64,000 nt of DNA from Bradyrhizobium sp. S69 (GTDB lineage Bacteria; Pseudomonadota; Alphaproteobacteria; Rhizobiales; Xanthobacteraceae), in the NCBI RefSeq assembly GCF_009766005.1, contig NZ_LMUK01000006.1, forward strand, positions 107,542 to 171,541, read 5' to 3'. Positions 55,646 through 63,930 of this stretch are shown here, one piece after another. Under the pieces are notes generated by a model, which ran no database searches, was not told where the DNA came from, and saw only the letters and a program-made list of their open reading frames with translations. The first letter of the stretch is position 1. The number at the start of each line of letters is the position of its first letter. The position numbers were made by a program, and so were the translations under genes.

Positions 55646-57190
55646 ATGACGCACCCTTCCATCCACGCCCGGAACCACCCCGACAAGACCGCCTATCAGA
55701 TGGCGGGTACGGGCAAGGCGATCAGTTACCGCGAGCTCGATGAACGCTCGAACCAGGGCGCGCATCTGTTTCGCGTGCTCGGACTAAAGGCCGGCGACCA
55801 CATCGCGTTCCTGATGGAGAACCGGCTCGCGTTCATGGAGATCTGCTGGGCGGCGCAGCGCGCCGGCCTTTATTACACCGCGATCAGCCGCTACCTGACC
55901 CAGGACGAGATCGCTTATATCGTCAGGGATTGCGGCGCCAAACTCGTGATCACCTCGCCGAAATGCGCCGAGCAGATCAAGGGCCTGATCACAGGCGAGC
56001 CTGGCGAGCCGCTGTTCTTCATGCTCGACGAGCCCCTGCCCGGCTTCCGCTCATGGGATCGGGGAGCGATCGCCCAGCCGGTCACGCCAATTGCGGACGA
56101 GGTCGCCGGCTACGACATGCTGTATTCGTCGGGCACGACGGGGCGCCCCAAGGGCATCAAGCGGCAATCGGAAAACAACCCGATCGACGTGCCCAATCCG
56201 TTCCTGCGGCTGCTTTGCGCCGACATGTGCGGCATGAATGGCGACAGCATCTATCTGTCGCCGGCGCCGCTTTATCACGCCGCACCATTGCGCTTCAACA
56301 TGATGGCGATCACCCTTGGCGGCACCTCGGTGATCATGGAATCTTTCGACGCCGAGCAGTTTTTGCAGCTGGTCGAGCGGCACAAGATCACCCAGTCGCA
56401 ACTGGTGCCGACCATGTTCGTACGCATGCTGAAGCTGCCCGAGGAGGTGCGCATGCGTTACGACGTCTCCTCGCTGAAAGGCGCGATCCACGCCGCCGCG
56501 CCCTGCCCGGTCGATATCAAGGCAAAAATGATCGAATGGTGGGGGCCGATCCTGATCGAATATTATGCGGGATCCGAAGGCAACGGCGTCACGGTGTCGA
56601 CCTCGCAGCAATGGCTCGATCATCGCGGCACCGTCGGCCGCGCCGTGGTCGGCAAGGTCAGGATTCTGGGCGAAGACGATCTCGAAATGCCGGTGGGAGA
56701 GATCGGCGCGGTGTATTTCGCCGACGCGCCGGTGTTTTCCTATCACAACGATCCGGACAAGACGAAGCGCGCCTACAACGCCAGGGGCTGGTCGACGCTT
56801 GGCGATGTCGGCTATCTCGACGGCGAGGGCTTTCTCTATCTCACCGACCGCAAGTCCTACATGATTATCTCCGGTGGCGTGAACATCTACCCGCAGGAGA
56901 CCGAGGACGTGCTGATCACGCATCCCGAGATCGCCGATGTCGCGGTCTTCGGCGTGCCCAACGAGGAGATGGGCGAAGAGGTCAAGGCGGTGGTGCAGCC
57001 GCACGACATGGCGCGTGCCGGCAAGGAATTCGAAGCGGAATTGATGGTGTTTTGCCGCCAGCATCTGTCGCCGATCAAATGCCCGCGCAGCGTCGATTTC
57101 GAAGCCGAACTGCCGCGCACCCCGACCGGCAAACTGGTGAAGCGGCATCTGCGCGACCGCTATTGGCCGAAGGCGGCGGTGAAGGTGTAG
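55646..57190 (+). CDS. Fatty-acid/aryl acyl-CoA synthetase (ANL superfamily)
   Basis: 514 residues. AMP motif YSSGTTGRPKGIKRQ, adenylate motif EYYAGSEGNGVTVST, hinge GDVGYLDGEGFLYLTDRKSYMIISGG and catalytic Lys in LPRTPTGKLVKRHLRD are all present. It is shorter than the long-chain FadD type and has the pattern of CaiC/FadD3-like synthetases. Together with the thiolase it probably belongs to the TetR-controlled locus and activates the substrate or an intermediate; that is inference. Confidence 0.9.
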   Translation: MTHPSIHARNHPDKTAYQMAGTGKAISYRELDERSNQGAHLFRVLGLKAGDHIAFLMENRLAFMEICWAAQRAGLYYTAISRYLTQDEIAYIVRDCGAKLVITSPKCAEQIKGLITGEPGEPLFFMLDEPLPGFRSWDRGAIAQPVTPIADEVAGYDMLYSSGTTGRPKGIKRQSENNPIDVPNPFLRLLCADMCGMNGDSIYLSPAPLYHAAPLRFNMMAITLGGTSVIMESFDAEQFLQLVERHKITQSQLVPTMFVRMLKLPEEVRMRYDVSSLKGAIHAAAPCPVDIKAKMIEWWGPILIEYYAGSEGNGVTVSTSQQWLDHRGTVGRAVVGKVRILGEDDLEMPVGEIGAVYFADAPVFSYHNDPDKTKRAYNARGWSTLGDVGYLDGEGFLYLTDRKSYMIISGGVNIYPQETEDVLITHPEIADVAVFGVPNEEMGEEVKAVVQPHDMARAGKEFEAELMVFCRQHLSPIKCPRSVDFEAELPRTPTGKLVKRHLRDRYWPKAAVKV

Positions 57191-57214
57191 GGCATAGAGC
57201 CACCGTATTGAATC

Positions 57215-57295
57215 GTAGGGTGGGCAAAGGCCTCTTGGCCGTGCCCACCACTCCAGCGACGAAATGGTGGGCACGCTTCGCTTTGCCCACCCTAC
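57215..57295. repeat. Paired palindromic intergenic repeat (GTAGGGTGGGCAAAG class)
   Basis: GTAGGGTGGGCAAAGGCC...GTGCCCACCA and TGGTGGGCACGC...TTTGCCCACCCTAC. It lies between the synthetase and the alpha/beta hydrolase. Confidence 0.85.
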
Positions 57296-57387
57296 AAGCG
57301 CTAACGCGCCTCCTCGCCGTGAGGGCCTCGGATTTATGCGCACTCGCGTCCGGCTTCGCCGGCCCGAGCACGGGCCTTGTGCCTGAT

Positions 57388-57455
57388 ATCCACGTCTTTA
57401 CAGTCGCGCCGCACAAGAAGACGTGGATGGCCGGGGATCAACCCGGTCATGACGA
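57388..57455. repeat. Palindromic intergenic repeat (CACGTCTTG / CATGACGA class)
   Basis: ATCCACGTCTTT...AAGACGTGGAT forms the inner stem, followed by GGCCGGGGATCAACCCGGTC and ATGACGA. It is a shorter relative of the repeat at 154-237. Confidence 0.7.
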
Positions 57456-57467
57456 GGAAACGACACC

Positions 57468-58628
57468 ATGCCCACCCTCCCCGAGATTCCGCTTCCCTCC
57501 GCCATCCGCTCGCGCTTCGTCGACGGCATCAACGGCCTGCGCGTGCATGTGCTGGAAGCAGGCTTCGAGACGCAGGGACGGCCATGCGTGCTGCTGTTGC
57601 ACGGCTTTCCCGAACTCAGCTTCAGTTGGCGCAAGGTGATGCCGGCGCTGGCGGCGGCCGGCTATCACGTGATCGCACCGGACCAGCGCGGCTATGGGCG
57701 CACCACTGGCTGGGATGCCGACTACGACGGCGACCTGAATTCGTTCCGGCTGCTCAATCTGGTGCGCGACGCGCTCGGCCTGGTGTCGGCGTTCGGCTAC
57801 ACCAGCGTCGATGCCGTGGTCGGACACGATTTCGGCAGCTCGGTCGCCGCCTGGTGCGCGCTGGTGCGACCCGATGTGTTTCGCTCGGTCGCATTGATGA
57901 GCGCGCCGTTCGCGGGTCCGCCGGCGCTGCCGTTCAACACGGCGGATGGAGCGCTGAAACCGAAGCCGGAAGATCCCGTGCATCACGAGCTGGCCGCGCT
58001 GCCGCGTCCGCGAAAACACTACCAATGGTACTACTCGACGCGCGAGGCCAATGCCGACATGCATCGCGCCCCGCAGGGCGTGCATGATTTCTTGCGCGCC
58101 TATTACCATCACAAGAGCGCGGACTGGAAAGACAACAAGCCGTATCCGCTGAAGTCATGGTCGGCGGACGAACTGGCAAAACTGCCGACTTATTACGTGA
58201 TGGACCTCGCGAGCAACATGGCCGAGACGGTTGCGAAGGAAATGCCGTCGACACAAGCGATCGCCGCGAATCAATGGCTGCCCGACCGCGAGCTCTCCTT
58301 CTACAGCGGCGAATATGCCCGCACCGGTTTCCAGGGCGGCCTGCAATGGTATCGCTGCGGCACCTCGGGCGAATTCGGTGCGGAATTGCAGACCTGGTCG
58401 GGCCGCAGCATCGACGTGCCCTCCTGCTTCATCTCGGGCAAACAGGACTGGGGCACCTATCAGCGCCCCGGCGTGTTCGAGACCATGCAGGCCAGGGCCT
58501 GCAGCCGGATGATCGGCTGTCATCTGGTCGACGGCGCCGGGCATTGGGTGCAGCAGGAGCAACCCGCCGAAGTGAGCCGGCTGCTGCTGCAGTTCATCAA
58601 GCAGGCCAGGGAACTTGCCGTCCGATAG
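57468..58628 (+). CDS. Alpha/beta hydrolase, epoxide-hydrolase-like
   Basis: 386 residues. The oxyanion motif is LLLHGFPELSFSWRKVMPAL, the nucleophile Asp is in VVGHDFGSSVAAWCAL, the cap domain spans about 150-280, and the His is in VDGAGHWVQQEQP. HGFPE plus GHDFG is typical of soluble epoxide hydrolases. It would open an epoxide or hydrolyse a related bond in the cytoplasm. It is the last plus-strand gene of the TetR locus, separated by two repeats, so membership in that unit is uncertain. Confidence 0.85.
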   Translation: MPTLPEIPLPSAIRSRFVDGINGLRVHVLEAGFETQGRPCVLLLHGFPELSFSWRKVMPALAAAGYHVIAPDQRGYGRTTGWDADYDGDLNSFRLLNLVRDALGLVSAFGYTSVDAVVGHDFGSSVAAWCALVRPDVFRSVALMSAPFAGPPALPFNTADGALKPKPEDPVHHELAALPRPRKHYQWYYSTREANADMHRAPQGVHDFLRAYYHHKSADWKDNKPYPLKSWSADELAKLPTYYVMDLASNMAETVAKEMPSTQAIAANQWLPDRELSFYSGEYARTGFQGGLQWYRCGTSGEFGAELQTWSGRSIDVPSCFISGKQDWGTYQRPGVFETMQARACSRMIGCHLVDGAGHWVQQEQPAEVSRLLLQFIKQARELAVR

Positions 58629-58681
58629 CCCGCCCTGCCGAAGGGATCGATAGGAACAATCCATCCGTGACTTAGTTTTCG

Positions 58682-58695
58682 ACTACCCGGGTAGT
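58682..58695. promoter_or_regulatory. Perfect 14-bp palindrome upstream of the polyhistidine gene
   Basis: ACTACCCGGGTAGT lies 25 bp before the start codon, where a repressor would block transcription or the transcript start. I do not recognise the cognate regulator. Confidence 0.5.
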
Positions 58696-58720
58696 GTCCC
58701 GGCAGTCACTGGAGAGGAAC

Positions 58721-59077
58721 ATGGAAAAAAAGATCGCTGGACTTCTGGGAGCGATGGCAACGCTCGGAGTCGTCAATGCTGCACAGGCCGCGCCTATGCC
58801 GGGTCCGGCCCCTACCGATGCCTTGAGAGCTAGTTCGTTCGCAGAGCTTCTTAACCCGATCCCGAACGCCGCTGTGCTGCTACAGGCATTAGATGAATCG
58901 GGACCGATCTCGTCTCCGGATGGAAATGTGCAACTCGTGCAGTACCATCACCACCACCACCATCATCATCACGGCCTTCGCAGGATTGTGCCCCGCATTA
59001 TCTTCGGGGGGCGCCGTCACCACCACCACCATCACCACCATCATCATCATCACCATCATCACGGCGACTACCGCTGA
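58721..59077 (+). CDS. Small secreted polyhistidine protein, candidate metal-binding
   Basis: 118 residues from the ATG at 58721, with TGGAGAGGA ahead; a GTG 27 bases upstream has no such site. The signal peptide is MEKKIAGLLGAMATLGVVNAAQAAP, cleaved after AQA. The mature part has a Pro/Ala stretch, an amphipathic region FAELLNPIPNAAVLLQALDE, nine consecutive His, a basic linker GLRRIVPRIIFGGRR, fifteen consecutive His, and GDYR. His codons mix CAC and CAT, so it is not simple codon slippage. It would bind Ni, Zn, Cu or haem iron in the periplasm or outside. No family with a fixed role is known to me. Confidence 0.8.
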   Translation: MEKKIAGLLGAMATLGVVNAAQAAPMPGPAPTDALRASSFAELLNPIPNAAVLLQALDESGPISSPDGNVQLVQYHHHHHHHHHGLRRIVPRIIFGGRRHHHHHHHHHHHHHHHGDYR

Positions 59078-59101
59078 GCCACGCGGATCGAATGATGAAC
59101 A

Positions 59102-59123
59102 GACAGGACCTACGGGTCCTGTC
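59102..59123. terminator. Hairpin with UACG tetraloop between convergent genes
   Basis: GACAGGACC-TACG-GGTCCTGTC has a perfect 9-bp stem closed by C-G on a UNCG-type loop, which is unusually stable. It lies between the polyhistidine gene and the DUF6065-like gene. It is followed by CATTTG rather than a long T-tract. Confidence 0.6.
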
Positions 59124-59133
59124 CATTTGTGGC

Positions 59134-59856
59134 CTATTCCTGACGGCTTTTTTCCTTGGCCGCACGGTGAAGATGGCGATAGGTGCCGTCGAACACGATA
59201 TCGGTCGATGACGTCCACTCGGTTCCTGCCGACAGGTTCGGCCGATTGGCGTAGACGCGCCGCGCCTGAAGCTCGCGCTCGGCGGATTCCTCCTCGCCCA
59301 TCGGCTCAAGTTCGAAAGTGGCTTCCTCGGGAATCACGATGATCTGCGCGAACGGCTCATTCGGCCGGAAAATATGGGTGCGGCCCTCGGCCGGCGCCTT
59401 GAACACCGTAAAAAACACCATCGGCCACCAATTCCGCACCAATGCCGGGACCGCGATCGGCACGGTGTCGCTGTGATCCGTGTAGAACCGCGGATGCGGT
59501 TCGGTCCTGATCGCCATGCCCTTTTCGACCTTGAGATCGAGCAGCAGCTGATAGGTATAGAATTGGTCGCCGAAATTTCGAAACGGCGGCCACTGCACGC
59601 CGCCTTCCGGCGCCGGTCCCCAATCTCCATCGAGGATCAATTTGCCGTCTTTGGTACTGACGTGCAGTTCATTGTCGTAGGGATAAAACAGCTCGATGCC
59701 GTATTGCGCGCCTTCCGAAAACGGAACGCAGTGCCAGACCTGCTCACGCGAGCCATTCGCGCGCGGCTCGCGCTTACCGGCCCATCCGGGAATCTCAAGT
59801 TTGGTTCGGCGCGGCGCCAGCCGCGGATCGTTCAGACGGTATTTGACCTTGTCCAT
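59134..59856 (-). CDS. DUF6065-like hypothetical protein
   Basis: 240 residues from the ATG at 59856 (MDKVKYRLNDPRL), preceded by GGGGGTG. It is rich in Trp, Pro and aromatic residues (WHCVPFSEGAQYGIELFYPYDNELHV, YTYQLLLDLKVEKGMAIRTEPHPRFYTD, NWWPMVFFTVFKAP). It has no signal peptide or membrane segment; beta-rich. I believe it belongs to DUF6065, but the call is from memory of the pattern. It is divergent from mbfA with the iron-control palindrome between them, so iron control of both is possible. Confidence 0.65.
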   Translation of the reverse strand: MDKVKYRLNDPRLAPRRTKLEIPGWAGKREPRANGSREQVWHCVPFSEGAQYGIELFYPYDNELHVSTKDGKLILDGDWGPAPEGGVQWPPFRNFGDQFYTYQLLLDLKVEKGMAIRTEPHPRFYTDHSDTVPIAVPALVRNWWPMVFFTVFKAPAEGRTHIFRPNEPFAQIIVIPEEATFELEPMGEEESAERELQARRVYANRPNLSAGTEWTSSTDIVFDGTYRHLHRAAKEKSRQE

Positions 59857-60005
59857 AGCACCCCCGGGTTTCGCGCCCCTGCAACAGGAACTCGAACGAG
59901 CCGGGGGCCACAGGGTTCCACTTGTCAAACGCCGTTTTGTCTCCGGAGCGGCCTTGCCGCCCCTGAAAAAGGAATTTGACCCAAGGTTATCGGGCAGCTA
60001 TCTAG

Positions 60006-60022
60006 TTTAGAACTATTCTAAA
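60006..60022. promoter_or_regulatory. Irr-type iron control element (ICE) before mbfA
   Basis: TTTAGAA-CTA-TTCTAAA is a perfect palindrome. In rhizobia the Irr protein binds ICE boxes of this kind and represses iron export/storage genes when iron is low. It lies 20-37 bp before the preferred GTG start of mbfA. Confidence 0.8.
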
Positions 60023-60042
60023 TTATGACAGAGGCGCTGCCC

Positions 60043-61014
60043 GTGAAGAATTTTGGCGATTTGAGCGAGCGCGAGGTGCTGGCGGTGGCGATCTCCTCGG
60101 AAGAGGAAGACAGCCGCATCTACATGACGTTTGCCGAGGATCTGGCCGAACGTTACCCGGACTCGGCCAAGCTGTTCGAGGAAATGGCCGAGGAGGAACG
60201 CGGCCACCGCCACCGGCTGCTGGAAATCTACCAGCAGCGCTTTGGCTCGCATCTGCCGCCGATCCGCCGCGAGGACGTCAGGGGATTTCTGAAACGGCGT
60301 CCGATCTGGCTGACCAAGAACCTGCCGCTCGACACCATCCGTAAGGAAGTCGAGACCATGGAGCTCGAGGCCGAGCGTTTTTACGCCAAGGCAAGCGAGC
60401 AGGCCGAGGATGTCGGCGTACGCCGGCTGCTCGGCGACCTCGCCGAGGAAGAGCAGAACCACGAAAAGCTCGCGGCAAAATTGACCGACCGCATTCTCAG
60501 CCCGGACGTGCGCGCCGAGGAAGACAAGACGCGCCGGCGCGTCTTCGTGCTGCAATATGTGCAGCCCGGCCTCGCCGGATTGATGGACGGCTCGGTGTCG
60601 ACACTGGCGCCGCTGTTCGCCGCCGCGTTTGCGACGCATCAGAACTGGCAAACCTTCCTGGTGGGACTTGCCGCCTCGCTCGGCGCCGGCATCAGCATGG
60701 GCTTTGCCGAAGCGCTCTCCGATGACGGATCGCTCACGGGCCGCGGTTCGCCCTGGCTGCGCGGCGCGGCCAGCGGCATCATGACCGCGCTCGGCGGCCT
60801 CGGCCACTCGATGCCCTATCTGGTTCCGGATTCATGGCCGAACGCATTCTGGATCGCGACCGCGATTGCCGGTGTCGTCGTGTTCTTCGAATTGTGGGCG
60901 ATCGCCTTTATCCGCTCGCGATATATGGACACGCCGTTCCTGCAAGCGGTTTTCCAGATCGTCCTCGGCGGCGCCATCGTGCTCGCCGTGGGCATTCTGA
61001 TCGGCACGGCATAG
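60043..61014 (+). CDS. mbfA: Membrane-bound ferritin / iron exporter MbfA (rubrerythrin-VIT1 fusion)
   Basis: 323 residues from the GTG at 60043, which has AGAGG eight bases ahead; an ATG at 60025 would touch the ICE palindrome and has no ribosome site. The N-terminal ferritin-like domain (about 1-155) has the di-iron pattern [46 protein letters not shown] and [12 protein letters not shown]. The C-terminal VIT1/CCC1 domain (about 175-323) has five membrane helices ([19 protein letters not shown]). MbfA of Bradyrhizobium and Agrobacterium exports iron and protects against peroxide and acid. Confidence 0.92.
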   Translation: MKNFGDLSEREVLAVAISSEEEDSRIYMTFAEDLAERYPDSAKLFEEMAEEERGHRHRLLEIYQQRFGSHLPPIRREDVRGFLKRRPIWLTKNLPLDTIRKEVETMELEAERFYAKASEQAEDVGVRRLLGDLAEEEQNHEKLAAKLTDRILSPDVRAEEDKTRRRVFVLQYVQPGLAGLMDGSVSTLAPLFAAAFATHQNWQTFLVGLAASLGAGISMGFAEALSDDGSLTGRGSPWLRGAASGIMTALGGLGHSMPYLVPDSWPNAFWIATAIAGVVVFFELWAIAFIRSRYMDTPFLQAVFQIVLGGAIVLAVGILIGTA

Positions 61015-61181
61015 GCGATCACATCCGCGCAAACATGACGGAATCAATACAAGCCGGACAAGTCGGTGATTAGAACGCTTCTAGCCGTCAGGCGGCATCG
61101 ACATGCTGAAACTGCGCGGCTTCTGGAATAAGACATGCCCGACTCCGGTCTAGGCTAAAGCTCCCGCCTTTGAGAGACATC

Positions 61182-61712
61182 ATGACAGATCGTTTGCAAT
61201 ACGGGACCACCGCGAAGGTGTTCCACTGGCTCATCGTCGCGCTCTTGTTCGTACAATATCCGATCGGCTGGCTGATGCCGGACCTCCATCGGGACATGAA
61301 GCCGGGCGTCGGTATGACACTCCACATTTCCTTTGGAATCGTTATCCTTGCACTCATTGTGCTGAGGCTGGTGTGGCGGCTGACGCACCCGGTAGCGCCG
61401 GAAAGCTCGCTTCCTCCATGGCAGCGAGTGGCGACTGAAGGCGTGCATTGGCTGCTCTATGCGCTGGTACTGGCCACGACGATCACGGGCTGGCTGTTCG
61501 CGTCGTTTCGCGGTTGGTCGATCTCGTTGTTCTTCATGATGCCGCTGCCGATGCTGAGCGCGGACAACCCGACGGCAGGGAAGACGATCGATGGCTGGCA
61601 CCAGGCAATGGAATGGTCGTTGCTAGTGGTGATCGGCATTCACGTCGCGGCGGCACTGGCCCACCTTTTCATCTACCGTGACCGCATCATGCAGCGGATG
61701 CTGCCGGGATAG
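61182..61712 (+). CDS. Cytochrome b561 family protein
   Basis: 176 residues with four membrane helices and haem-ligand histidines in FHWLIVALLFVQYPIGW, TLHISFGIVILALIVLRLVWRLTH, VHWLLYALVLATTITGWLF and GWHQAMEWSLLVVIGIHVAAALAHLF. It carries electrons in the inner membrane, as in the E. coli CybB family that can oxidise superoxide to ubiquinone. The ATG at 61182 has GAGAGACA ahead. The gene follows mbfA by 167 bp; a shared oxidative-stress role is possible but not shown. Confidence 0.88.
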   Translation: MTDRLQYGTTAKVFHWLIVALLFVQYPIGWLMPDLHRDMKPGVGMTLHISFGIVILALIVLRLVWRLTHPVAPESSLPPWQRVATEGVHWLLYALVLATTITGWLFASFRGWSISLFFMMPLPMLSADNPTAGKTIDGWHQAMEWSLLVVIGIHVAAALAHLFIYRDRIMQRMLPG

Positions 61713-61873
61713 ATTCTCGGCGATAGATTAGGTCGCCTTCGCAGCAATTGCTGTCAAGCGGCAGAAGCGCGCAGAGCCCATCCTTGCCCGCGATATCGCA
61801 TGGCCTTGCGGGCCGCCATCAAACTGAGCATCATCGCTTCAGCGACATGGCAACGATAAACGGGAGATACGCC

Positions 61874-63346
61874 TTGGCAAAATCGCAATGGAGTTTTGAG
61901 AGCGCGACCGAAATGTCGGCGGCGCTCGCGGCAAAGAAAGTCTCCGCCGTCGAACTGGCGCAGCACGCGATCGACCGCATCGAGCGCCATGACGGCAAGA
62001 TCAACGCGATCTGCGTGCGCGATTTCGCCCGCGGCCTCGACGCCGCCCGCGCTGCCGATGCGGCGTTGGCGCGTGGTGAGACTAGACCACTGCTCGGCAT
62101 CCCCATGACGGTGAAGGAATCCTATAATGTCGGCGGGCTGCCCACGACCTGGGGTTTTCCGGCGCAGAAGAATTTCGTTCCGCCGGAAGACGCATTATCG
62201 ATCTCGCGCGTGAAACAGGCCGGCGGCGTCATCCTCGGCAAGACCAATGTGCCGCTCGGGCTCGGCGACTGGCAGAGCCACAACGATATCTACGGCACCA
62301 CCAACAACCCGTTCGATCTCGGCCGGACGCCGGGCGGCTCTTCCGGCGGATCGTCGGCCGCACTCGCCGCGGGCTATGGACCGCTGTCGCTCGGCTCCGA
62401 CATCGGCGGTTCGCTGCGGGTGCCGGCGTTTCATTGCGGCGTCTATGCCCACAAGCCTACCTTCGCTCTGGCGCCCTCGCGCGGCCATACCCCGCCGCCA
62501 TTTCCGCCGCTGCCGTTCGACCGCGATCTGGCGGTGATCGGGCCGATGGCGCGATCGGCCGCGGATCTTTCACTGCTACTCGACGTGATCGCAGGACCCG
62601 ACCCGCTGGAAGCCGGCACGGCCTATCGGCTCGCGCTGCCGGCCTCGCGTCACGCCGAGCTCAAAGGCTTCCGCGTGCTGCTGATCGACACCGATCCGGT
62701 GATGCCGACCTCCAAGGTCGTCCGTGGGGCGATCGAAAAGCTTGCCGCCAATCTCGGCAAGGCCGGCGTCACCGTTACCCGCGAAAGCCCGCTATTGCCT
62801 GACTTCGCGGCATCGAGCCGGCTCTATATGCGGCTGTTGATGTCGTTCCTCTCCGCCTCGTTGCAGCCGGAGACCTATGCCGGCGCCCAGGCCGCGGCCG
62901 CCAAGCTCACCGCCGACAACACCAGCCTTGCAGCCGAACGCCTGCGCGGCATCACGCTGAGCCATCGCGATTGGGTGATCGCCGATGGTGGTCGCGCGCG
63001 GCTGCGGGCGCAATGGCGTGAGCTCTTCAAGAGCTTCGATGCGGTGATCTGCCCGGTAATGCCGACGCCGGCCTATCCGCACGATCATTCGGCCGAACAG
63101 GAAGCCCGCCGCATCAATATCGACGGCAAGGACCACGTCTATCCGGACCAGTTGGCATGGCCCGGCATCGCGACGTTGCCTGGCCTGCCGGCCACCGCGA
63201 TCCCGATCGGCCTGTCGCCGGAGGGATTGCCGATCGGCGTGCAGATCGTCGGCCCCTGGCTGGAAGACCGCACACCGCTGAAGCTCGCCGAACTGATCGA
63301 GCGCGAATTCGGCGGCTTCGTTCCGCCGCCGATGTTTGATGATTGA
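61874..63346 (+). CDS. Amidase (amidase-signature family)
   Basis: About 490 residues from a TTG at 61874, chosen because GGGAG lies seven bases ahead; an ATG at 61847 is possible. The signature Ser/Lys triad is visible: Lys in GIPMTVKESYNVGG, and the Gly/Ser-rich segment RTPGGSSGGSSAALAAGYGPLSLGSDIGGSLRVPAFHCGVYAHKPTF with both serines. It would hydrolyse an amide to acid and ammonia. Its substrate is not apparent from the context. Confidence 0.9.
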   Translation: MAKSQWSFESATEMSAALAAKKVSAVELAQHAIDRIERHDGKINAICVRDFARGLDAARAADAALARGETRPLLGIPMTVKESYNVGGLPTTWGFPAQKNFVPPEDALSISRVKQAGGVILGKTNVPLGLGDWQSHNDIYGTTNNPFDLGRTPGGSSGGSSAALAAGYGPLSLGSDIGGSLRVPAFHCGVYAHKPTFALAPSRGHTPPPFPPLPFDRDLAVIGPMARSAADLSLLLDVIAGPDPLEAGTAYRLALPASRHAELKGFRVLLIDTDPVMPTSKVVRGAIEKLAANLGKAGVTVTRESPLLPDFAASSRLYMRLLMSFLSASLQPETYAGAQAAAAKLTADNTSLAAERLRGITLSHRDWVIADGGRARLRAQWRELFKSFDAVICPVMPTPAYPHDHSAEQEARRINIDGKDHVYPDQLAWPGIATLPGLPATAIPIGLSPEGLPIGVQIVGPWLEDRTPLKLAELIEREFGGFVPPPMFDD

Positions 63347-63350
63347 TCAC

Positions 63351-63466
63351 CGTCATTGCGAGCCAACGGGTCGGGCGAACGCCCGCCCGATGACAGGCTC
63401 CGCGAAGCAATCCATAACCCACAAAGAAGACTGGATTGCTTCGTCGCTTCGCTCCTCGCAATGACG
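63351..63466. repeat. Paired palindromic intergenic repeat (CGTCATTGCGAG class)
   Basis: CGTCATTGCGAGCCAACGGG...GAAGCAATCCA and CTGGATTGCTTCG...CTCCTCGCAATGACG. It lies between the amidase and the NTF2-like gene. Confidence 0.85.
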
Positions 63467-63511
63467 AACGAGAAGCTCCGATTCCATCGGACGACCGAGA
63501 GGGAACACTAT

Positions 63512-63865
63512 ATGAGCAAAGACATCGACGAACTCACCGCGCTCAACCGCGATTACGTCGCCTCGGTGCAGAATGGCGACGTCAAGCGCTTTGACGAGAT
63601 CCTGGCGCAGGATTTCTACTGCAGCAATCCCGACAAATCCCTGGTCGATCGCGCCGGATTCCTCAAGCAGACCGCGCTGCCGGTCACGATCAAGAATCTG
63701 ATCGCGGAAGACGTGAAGATTCGCCTGCTGGGCGACTTCGCCATCATTCACGCGCAAACCAGCTACTGGACCCCGGATGGCCAGCAGGCCCACGGCCGCT
63801 ACACCGATTGCTGGGCCAGGCAGAACGGCCGCTGGCTTGCGGTGTCGGCGCATGTGTCGAGGTAG
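63512..63865 (+). CDS. NTF2-like / DUF4440-type small protein
   Basis: 117 residues from the ATG at 63512, with GAGAGGGA ahead. The pattern LTALNRDYVASVQNGDVKRFDEILAQDFYCSNPDKSLVDRAGFL followed by RLLGDFAIIHAQTSYWTPDGQQAHGRYTDCWARQNGRWLAVSAHVSR is that of NTF2-like cone-fold proteins (nuclear transport factor 2, DUF4440). Such proteins are ketosteroid-isomerase-like enzymes or small-ligand binders. No function can be assigned. Confidence 0.8.
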   Translation: MSKDIDELTALNRDYVASVQNGDVKRFDEILAQDFYCSNPDKSLVDRAGFLKQTALPVTIKNLIAEDVKIRLLGDFAIIHAQTSYWTPDGQQAHGRYTDCWARQNGRWLAVSAHVSR

Positions 63866-63882
63866 CTAAGGAACAACCGCCT

Positions 63883-63930
63883 CGTCGTCCCGGCCTAGCG
63901 CGCAATTGCGCGTAAGGGGCCGGGACCCAT
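63883..63930. repeat. Single-arm palindrome (CGTCGTCCCGG class)
   Basis: CGTCGTCCCGGCCTAGCGCG...GGGGCCGGGACCCAT, with the internal palindrome GCGCAATTGCGC. Only one half of the usual pair is within the window. The last 70 bases show nothing I can identify. Confidence 0.7.

Noticed and set aside
56051..57343. 430-codon minus-strand open frame opposite the acyl-CoA synthetase
   Set aside because: It starts inside a palindromic repeat and is antisense to a well-supported ANL gene.
58694..58720. GTG start for the polyhistidine protein
   Set aside because: It overlaps the palindrome and has no ribosome site, whereas the ATG at 58721 follows GGAGAGG and begins a clean signal peptide.
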